A DNA stretch of 34,542 nucleotides, taken from NCBI GenBank assembly GCA_964363305.1, contig CAYIHX010000039.1, positions 1 through 34,542 of the forward strand, written 5' to 3'. Below, piece by piece: positions 29,534-34,542 of the stretch (positions are counted from its first letter, which is position 1; each line of letters opens with the position of its first letter). Position numbers and translations under genes: made by a program. The stretch comes from CAYIHX01 sp964363305. Lineage in GTDB: Bacteria > Bdellovibrionota > UBA1018. The notes under the pieces were generated by a model that was not told the DNA's origin, did not search any database, and saw nothing but the letters and a program-made list of their open reading frames with translations.

Positions 29534-30769
29534 ATGTCAAAATATTCCTCGCCCCCAACTTCAGTACCGACCCATAGGCTCCTCGCCCTTTCCCTTCTAT
29601 TCATGACAATGAACACTGCGTGTGGGGCGCCTCCGCCAGCACTCCATCGTCCGGACGCCCCCTCCAACTCCGTAGATTTGAGCGAAGAGCGATCATGGGC
29701 AAACTTCTCTCTAGCAATCCTTCAATTGCCTGAAGAAACGCCATTCGCTATTGGAACGGAAAACGGGGCGGTTCAAATCACTGAGAAATCATCAAGGGGG
29801 GCGTACGTGGCGCCCAGCCTTGACCCCATGAACACTCGGAGAGGATACACTACCTGGCATAATCGAGAGATATTGGGACGACCGATTATGGCATTCATGT
29901 CTACCTACGAGTTTCGTTTTGAAATTTCAAAAATTCCCAATTCATTTCGTCATCTCCCAGGAGCCTTTCAACTTGGACAAGGAGTCGGTCTTCCAAATGG
30001 GTACCTTTATCAAAAACTAACCCCTTATGCTCAAAGCCAATTTAAATACGAGGTAACTTACGACGCGCTAAACCCCCACTCGGAACCATCCGCTCGCGAT
30101 CAGTTTTTTGCAGCGCAAGAGGAGCGAGAAATTTCAATTACGTTTGTACCCGCACTCATCCCTTCCGTTCGATTCGTATCCATTCTTATCGACTTACCAA
30201 CTCTCAAGTCCAATCTATCTGCAATTAATGACAGAGAATGCTCGCTGACTGCCGATCAAATCAGCGACATCATCCTCACTCTTCATTCGGGCGCAAAAGA
30301 TGAACATATTTCCTGTTCGAAGAAGCCAGGTGACTCGCTCCATACCGATATTGTCCTTTCTCCTTGGTACCGAATCAACAGTCGCGGAATGCCATGGCTG
30401 TCTTCAGAGCAGGAAGCCGACGTCATGGAATCAAAACGTCAATCCATTCGTGGACTATTCTCCATTTCGCCTTCTCCTCATAATGAAGCAAGGCTTTTGG
30501 CCCATTATTCAGAAAGACCGCACACTCAGTATTCATTCGTTAACGTCGCCCCCTATCAACCACCATCGACACTTAATCATTTCGCTCTCGATCCGATTCC
30601 GGCTTCCTATGATCTCAGCGTCGGAATGCCAGCAGAATTCACAAACTCAGGAATTGCATTCGTTCGGTCTAACTACGAGCTATTCCGAGAAATCACGGGG
30701 ATTGCTTCCTTAGCCGATCAACCCCTTTGGACCGACGGTTCAGAACTTCCCGGAGGACCGACGAAGTGA
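29534..30769 (+). CDS. Exported putative lipoprotein, tandem paralogue A
   Basis: 411 residues from the ATG at 29534, 18 bases after the previous gene. The N terminus LALSLLFMTMNTACGAPPPA looks like a lipoprotein signal with a poor lipobox. It is clearly homologous to the next product: YDALNPHSEPSARDQF against FDALDPESEPEAKEAL, VRFVSILIDLPTLKSNLSAI against FRMVSLLMNREALTYNLRQL, and LSPWYRINSRGMPWLSSEQ against LYPWYRLDTRGADWSTDQQ. Two cysteines (RECSLT and ISCSKK) flank a helix in both paralogues, suggesting a conserved disulfide. No database family was recognised. DNA here is visibly richer in A+T than in the previous operon. Confidence 0.72.
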   Translation: MSKYSSPPTSVPTHRLLALSLLFMTMNTACGAPPPALHRPDAPSNSVDLSEERSWANFSLAILQLPEETPFAIGTENGAVQITEKSSRGAYVAPSLDPMNTRRGYTTWHNREILGRPIMAFMSTYEFRFEISKIPNSFRHLPGAFQLGQGVGLPNGYLYQKLTPYAQSQFKYEVTYDALNPHSEPSARDQFFAAQEEREISITFVPALIPSVRFVSILIDLPTLKSNLSAINDRECSLTADQISDIILTLHSGAKDEHISCSKKPGDSLHTDIVLSPWYRINSRGMPWLSSEQEADVMESKRQSIRGLFSISPSPHNEARLLAHYSERPHTQYSFVNVAPYQPPSTLNHFALDPIPASYDLSVGMPAEFTNSGIAFVRSNYELFREITGIASLADQPLWTDGSELPGGPTK

Positions 30770-31944
30770 CCGCGAAAGTCCGACTCTTTTTTTATTCATT
30801 CCTAGGTGCTGCGACGGCTGCATGTGGTTCGGCTTGTGGAGAGGCTTCGCTTCACTCGGCTAACTACAAGCCAGACACGACTCAGCTCCTCCGTGCCCAA
30901 GTGTGGGATGACTTCACCTACAGCAAGGTCAATCTCCCTCCCTATATTCCTCTAGCCATTGGAAAAATTAATGGCGAGGACATCGTCACCGACTCATTGG
31001 GGCAACGACAGTACGTTTATCCTCTCTTGACCCCGTCAAAAGCTCCGATCGGGCGGACCCATTGGATCCGACGACTCCATGAAAATACCACCTGGATGGC
31101 ATTTCAATCGAGGTACTCCTACTCATTTCGCCCTGTCTTTCGCGATCTTCTGCATCCTAATCTTCCCGGGTTCTTCCGACTTCTCACGGCTAGTAAAATT
31201 CCAGGGCATCCCTCAAGGCAAACACTCGAGACCCCATCACCAGGGTTTCTTTTCGACTATTCGATTGAATTTGACGCTCTCGACCCTGAGTCGGAGCCGG
31301 AGGCAAAGGAAGCGCTCTCGCGGGACTTCGACTCACGAGAAATCGAGGTAGAATTTTCTCCCGTGCCAGTCCGAGGGTTTCGAATGGTATCTCTCCTCAT
31401 GAATCGAGAAGCCCTTACCTATAACCTGAGACAACTCCAATCGAGATCATGCCTCGATTCGCCTGAAAAAATATTGAATATTCTTCTCCAGCTCGAAGCT
31501 CATTCCTCTGCAATAAACCTTCCATGCGAGCGGGAAGCCGTAGCTCTCTATCCTTGGTACCGGCTGGATACGAGAGGCGCGGACTGGAGCACGGACCAAC
31601 AAAGTAAAACTTTTATAAACCAGCAACATCAGTTGCTTTCCTCGCTGTTTTCGATCGAGGACAAGAAATCCGCATCCGATGAAATCGTTATTCAGCTCCA
31701 TTGGCGAGATCTCCCTCAATATTCGACCTTCGAGGTCGATGAGGTCCATCTGCCGACCAAGGTGATCCAAGTTCAGCTTCCGCCCATCAGCATGGATCCA
31801 CCCAGCATGGCGGAGATGGCGCAGGTTTTTCGCGAGATGCAAACGACACGAAGGCAGTACCAAACACTCCGGGACGAATCTAGAATCAGCCCGTCGGAGG
31901 GGCTCCTCTGGGTCTCAGCCGAAAATGTCGGGACCAGTGAGTAA
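30766..31944 (+). CDS. Exported putative lipoprotein, tandem paralogue B
   Basis: 392 residues. The start is a GTG at 30766 in a GTGA overlap with the preceding stop, with CGGAGGA 9 bases before it; an ATG at 30727 lies inside the previous gene and lacks signal character. The N terminus RLFFYSFLGAATAACGSACG is a signal with lipobox-like TAAC. It is the paralogue of the preceding product along nearly its whole length, with the same central sandwich-like region and the same cysteine pair (RSCLDS and LPCERE). The C terminus diverges and ends in an unrelated tail. Function unknown. Local duplication followed by divergence is the obvious origin. Confidence 0.73.
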   Translation: MTAKVRLFFYSFLGAATAACGSACGEASLHSANYKPDTTQLLRAQVWDDFTYSKVNLPPYIPLAIGKINGEDIVTDSLGQRQYVYPLLTPSKAPIGRTHWIRRLHENTTWMAFQSRYSYSFRPVFRDLLHPNLPGFFRLLTASKIPGHPSRQTLETPSPGFLFDYSIEFDALDPESEPEAKEALSRDFDSREIEVEFSPVPVRGFRMVSLLMNREALTYNLRQLQSRSCLDSPEKILNILLQLEAHSSAINLPCEREAVALYPWYRLDTRGADWSTDQQSKTFINQQHQLLSSLFSIEDKKSASDEIVIQLHWRDLPQYSTFEVDEVHLPTKVIQVQLPPISMDPPSMAEMAQVFREMQTTRRQYQTLRDESRISPSEGLLWVSAENVGTSE

Positions 31945-31947
31945 ACG

Positions 31948-33213
31948 ATGAAATACTCTCGAGCAATCCTTCTTCTATTCTTGTTGTTCAGTACGCTCTC
32001 CACCGCTCAGGGAGGAGCGCAATCCTTTCTGACGCATGGTCCGGCGGCAACGATCCACGATCGAGGCTTCCTCCTTTTTGAGTCCATGCAAAGCTGCTGG
32101 GAATGGTATTTTGTTCCCCTTTCTTGGGAGCCGGTCCCGGGCAGCGTTTCCGTCGCAGTGGAGCTCGCACACCTGCAAGCGTCCCGATTTCAGCCCATCG
32201 GGTACGTCAGCATGAAATTTAAGCCTGAGAGCTTTGATGAGAGCCGGATTCAATCGTTCGCTCGTGCCGAGCTAGATCGTCGAAAATCTCAAGAGCTGAA
32301 CGATTTTTCAGCAGGCCGGCTCCCTGCCGATTCTTTGTTCTATCAGGACTCCGCCCGGTGCCCCGGATCCGGCTTCCTTCAGGTCAAAATGTTGCCGCTT
32401 CAGATCTCTTCCGAAAAAGACACGATCATCTTATCTGATCACTCCACCCTTTCAATCATACGCCGAGTGCCGATCCTTCAAGGCACCCTCTTGCCCGAAC
32501 TCGTGTCGGCTCTTGAGGGCTCCTCCGTCAGCTGGCCAAACTTCCTCCGCGGCAGGCTGAGCTTTCAGACCCATCGAGAACTCGGCCGAGCCTGGATCTC
32601 GGCGTCCGCCGAGGCGATTGCACGCTTCAGGAATCAAAATTTTCCACGGTCCTGCCGCGTTCAAGTGACGACAGAGTGCCATCCGAAAAAATTCCTCTTT
32701 TGGAAGGTCGGAGAAGAATGCACCCAGAGACGAGAGGAATTTGATTGCGTCGCCGCTCACACGATCACTCACCTTGAGTCAGCCTGGGCCTCGCTGTCGG
32801 AAGAGCTCCACCTTCAGGTCGAAGACCCGCAGGTCTTCGACTCAGCTACCGCCAAAGCCCGGGTACTGAGCGAATTCATGCAAGTGGGTTTTGATTCCAA
32901 AGTGGAAACACTCCTCGACGGCGTTACCCGGGTGACTATCGGCGAAACGACTCACGCTGCGTCGGAGCACCGCTCGGTCGCCTATCGTCAGTTCGGACTC
33001 GCTGAGTTCAATCTCTTCGCGGAGCTCGACTTTCACCTTCAGCTGGATGAACACTCGCTCAGTCCCCTCCGACGACTCTACGAGAGCCCTTTCTACCAGT
33101 GCTGGTCCCGACTCCCTCGGGATTCCGAGAGTGCTTCCACGCGTACCGGAACGTTCACTTCCCGTGCTCTTTGCCCCATGTATGACCTTTTCTCTGAGGA
33201 AATCGGACTATGA
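31948..33213 (+). CDS. Exported protein with SC..WYFVP motif, unknown function
   Basis: 421 residues starting 3 bases after the previous stop. The signal peptide is MKYSRAILLLFLLFSTLSTA, then QGGA. FESMQSCWEWYFVPLSWEPV near the N terminus links it to the 27950 and 33210 products. A cysteine-rich middle (SCRVQVTTECHPKK, GEECTQRREEFDC) could form two disulfides. Near the C terminus are QCWSRLP and LCPMYD. A LAEFNLFAELDFHLQLDEHS segment looks strand-like. No known domain. It ends in an ATGA overlap with the next gene, so it is in the same operon. Confidence 0.7.
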   Translation: MKYSRAILLLFLLFSTLSTAQGGAQSFLTHGPAATIHDRGFLLFESMQSCWEWYFVPLSWEPVPGSVSVAVELAHLQASRFQPIGYVSMKFKPESFDESRIQSFARAELDRRKSQELNDFSAGRLPADSLFYQDSARCPGSGFLQVKMLPLQISSEKDTIILSDHSTLSIIRRVPILQGTLLPELVSALEGSSVSWPNFLRGRLSFQTHRELGRAWISASAEAIARFRNQNFPRSCRVQVTTECHPKKFLFWKVGEECTQRREEFDCVAAHTITHLESAWASLSEELHLQVEDPQVFDSATAKARVLSEFMQVGFDSKVETLLDGVTRVTIGETTHAASEHRSVAYRQFGLAEFNLFAELDFHLQLDEHSLSPLRRLYESPFYQCWSRLPRDSESASTRTGTFTSRALCPMYDLFSEEIGL

Positions 33214-34469
33214 AAATGCTATTTCAGATTCTTGTTCTCGGTCTTCTATCCACAGGCGCTCGCGCTGACTCGGTCGCTAGCATCTATGACGGCTCGACAT
33301 TCCAGCTGCGAGGTTTTCAGCTCCTCCAAAGCCACGACAATGCCAGTCAGTACTACTATGTCCCCAGTATCATCACTCCTGTCCGAACCTCTCGAGTGGA
33401 GCGGGACGAATTTGAAAATAGCAGGATCATCGATACCTCGCCGTTTGCTCACGCCATTGAAGAAAGGGCCGACGGTGGAAAAGAATCCGTTTATCGTTTC
33501 GAAGCGCAGTTTCCGAAGCCCGGTCGGATCGCTCTCCTTCAGGCGGAACAGGCGCTCGAAAACAGGCACCCTGGGGCAAGCATCATCGGTCCTGCACCGG
33601 TCTGCGGGCTGAAGCTCGCTGTCCCCAGCATCAGTACCTCCTCAGGCGCATCGAACGCTCAGGAGGAGCGAGGTCTTCGAGTCGTTTTCGGCATCGCAAC
33701 CACTCTGGACGGAGACGAGTGCCGCTCCTCCATCGCGCTCGATCGATTTCCCGTGGAAATCCGGGCCCCCCTCACCCTAGAGCCGTCCCTGGCCCGCGCT
33801 CTCACCGGTGGAACCGGCCTTCCGCTGAACACCCTCGAGCTTCGAATTCCGATGAAGTACTCAGACCACTTCACGGGGAGAATTCAGGTTCGAAGAACTC
33901 TCCGGGCGCTCAAGGAGCTTGAGAATATCTCTGGAAGTCTATTTTTTGTCTCGACTCAGGTGCAGGAAGAACTGAAGAGAATCGTTGATCGCTTGACCGT
34001 CACCGGAAGCATCCATCTCGATATCCAGAGTAACCAGCCAGAAACCCGAACCTACTTTCGGAATATGGTCATGGAATACCTCCGTGAAACCTTTCTCAAA
34101 TTTGCGGCCCATCCCTTGACCCAGGCTGGCAACGCAGCTTCCATGGAGGCTGCGTGTAACCCCGCGTCTTCTACCGGTCCTGGCCCTTCGTCAGTGCCAA
34201 ACGTTCTTCCTCCTCAGGTCAAATCCCCCACAGATATTACGCCACCCATATCAGGGGTCGCCAGCCTCGTTCCCGGCCAAGAACCCAAGATACCGGCTTG
34301 CGTGCGCGTCTCTCTGCTCATGAGCGAGACCGAGGTGGACGACTCACGTGAATTCAATCTCGATTATTCAGAAATGAACTATAGCACCCTGCGAGTCCCG
34401 CTCCTCTTTCAGGCCAGCGGGTTACCGGTGGATCGGCTCGATCCAATCGTCCGACGGATGCTCCGATGA
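33210..34469 (+). CDS. Exported protein with YYYVP motif, unknown function
   Basis: 419 residues. Starts in an ATGA overlap. The signal peptide is MKMLFQILVLGLLSTGARA. The N-terminal motif LQSHDNASQYYYVPSIITPV aligns with the 27950 and 31948 products. The middle alternates strands (ERGLRVVFGIATTLDGDEC, LRIPMKYSDHFTGRIQVRRT) and is followed by a helix (YFRNMVMEYLRETFLKFA). A Pro/Ser-rich linker precedes a final strand region (CVRVSLLMSETEVDDSREFN). Cysteines occur singly at several points. No family recognised. It ends in an ATGA overlap with another gene that leaves the window. Confidence 0.7.
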   Translation: MKMLFQILVLGLLSTGARADSVASIYDGSTFQLRGFQLLQSHDNASQYYYVPSIITPVRTSRVERDEFENSRIIDTSPFAHAIEERADGGKESVYRFEAQFPKPGRIALLQAEQALENRHPGASIIGPAPVCGLKLAVPSISTSSGASNAQEERGLRVVFGIATTLDGDECRSSIALDRFPVEIRAPLTLEPSLARALTGGTGLPLNTLELRIPMKYSDHFTGRIQVRRTLRALKELENISGSLFFVSTQVQEELKRIVDRLTVTGSIHLDIQSNQPETRTYFRNMVMEYLRETFLKFAAHPLTQAGNAASMEAACNPASSTGPGPSSVPNVLPPQVKSPTDITPPISGVASLVPGQEPKIPACVRVSLLMSETEVDDSREFNLDYSEMNYSTLRVPLLFQASGLPVDRLDPIVRRMLR

Positions 34470-34542
34470 GGCACCTTTTTCCTCGGCTCTTTTCGAGTGC
34501 AATTGCCGTCGCGTTTTTTCAACCAATGAGCGCCGTCGCGAC
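34466..34542 (+). CDS. Start of a further exported protein, truncated by window edge
   Basis: The ATG at 34466 overlaps the preceding stop as ATGA, exactly as for the previous gene. The 25 visible residues begin MRHLFPRLFSSAIAVAFFQP, a signal peptide with basic n-region and hydrophobic core. The rest is outside the window, so nothing can be said of its role except that it continues the operon. Confidence 0.7.
   Translation, partial: MRHLFPRLFSSAIAVAFFQPMSAVA

Noticed and set aside
1..34542. CRISPR arrays, tRNA or rRNA genes, transposases, integrases, replication origins
   Set aside because: Looked for and not seen: no regularly spaced repeats, no cloverleaf or rRNA-like sequence recognised, no DDE or tyrosine/serine recombinase motifs in any frame.

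Overview
The window reads as chromosome from a Gram-negative, didermic bacterium. It carries a BamB-like lipoprotein, apolipoprotein N-acyltransferase (Lnt) and many genes with Sec signal peptides. The abundance of unrecognised exported proteins, several sigma-54 promoters and exported proteins with internal repeats recalls Bdellovibrionota / Oligoflexia-type genomes, but that placement is inference. No rRNA, tRNA, CRISPR array, integrase or transposase was seen.

Layout. 1-4.4 kb: end of a GT4 glycosyltransferase, an FkbM methyltransferase, a YebC-family protein, an exported HELLH metallopeptidase-like protein and a secreted lectin-fold-like protein. 4.4-7.9 kb: a trypsin-like gene fragment running into a hairpin-rich segment, a Phd/VapC-type toxin-antitoxin pair with a triple half-site operator, an exported protein of unknown role, and a ribbon-helix-helix/MazF-type pair on the other strand. 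8-14.9 kb: a YfgM-like TPR protein coupled to BamB, a protein made of two copies of a four-cysteine domain, a GT87-type membrane glycosyltransferase, an acyltransferase, and a tight three-gene run (HELTH metallopeptidase, SixA-like histidine phosphatase, MbcA/ParS-like protein). 15-19.5 kb: a subtilisin behind a sigma-54 promoter, lnt, and an HNH endonuclease gene split by a 13-bp tandem duplication and lying between two 35-bp imperfect direct repeats, one of which covers the end of lnt.

19.6-34.5 kb is the most unusual part: three operons made almost wholly of exported, mostly unrecognised proteins. The first (19.6-25.8 kb, + strand) encodes two putative envelope proteins, a 916-residue helical-repeat protein and a protein with a GxCND motif. 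The second (27.7-25.8 kb, - strand) encodes two exported pentapeptide-repeat proteins and a small membrane or exported protein. The third (27.95 kb to beyond the window, + strand) has at least six genes, including one clear tandem paralogous pair and three proteins sharing a weak tyrosine-proline motif near the N terminus.

All three operons, and the subtilisin, have a match to the sigma-54 -24/-12 element directly upstream. The second and third operons diverge from one intergenic region whose two promoters sit exactly 72 bp either side of a perfect 12-bp palindrome, as if one enhancer-binding activator drove both. The working hypothesis is a sigma-54-controlled set of secreted or envelope proteins; its function cannot be read from the sequence.
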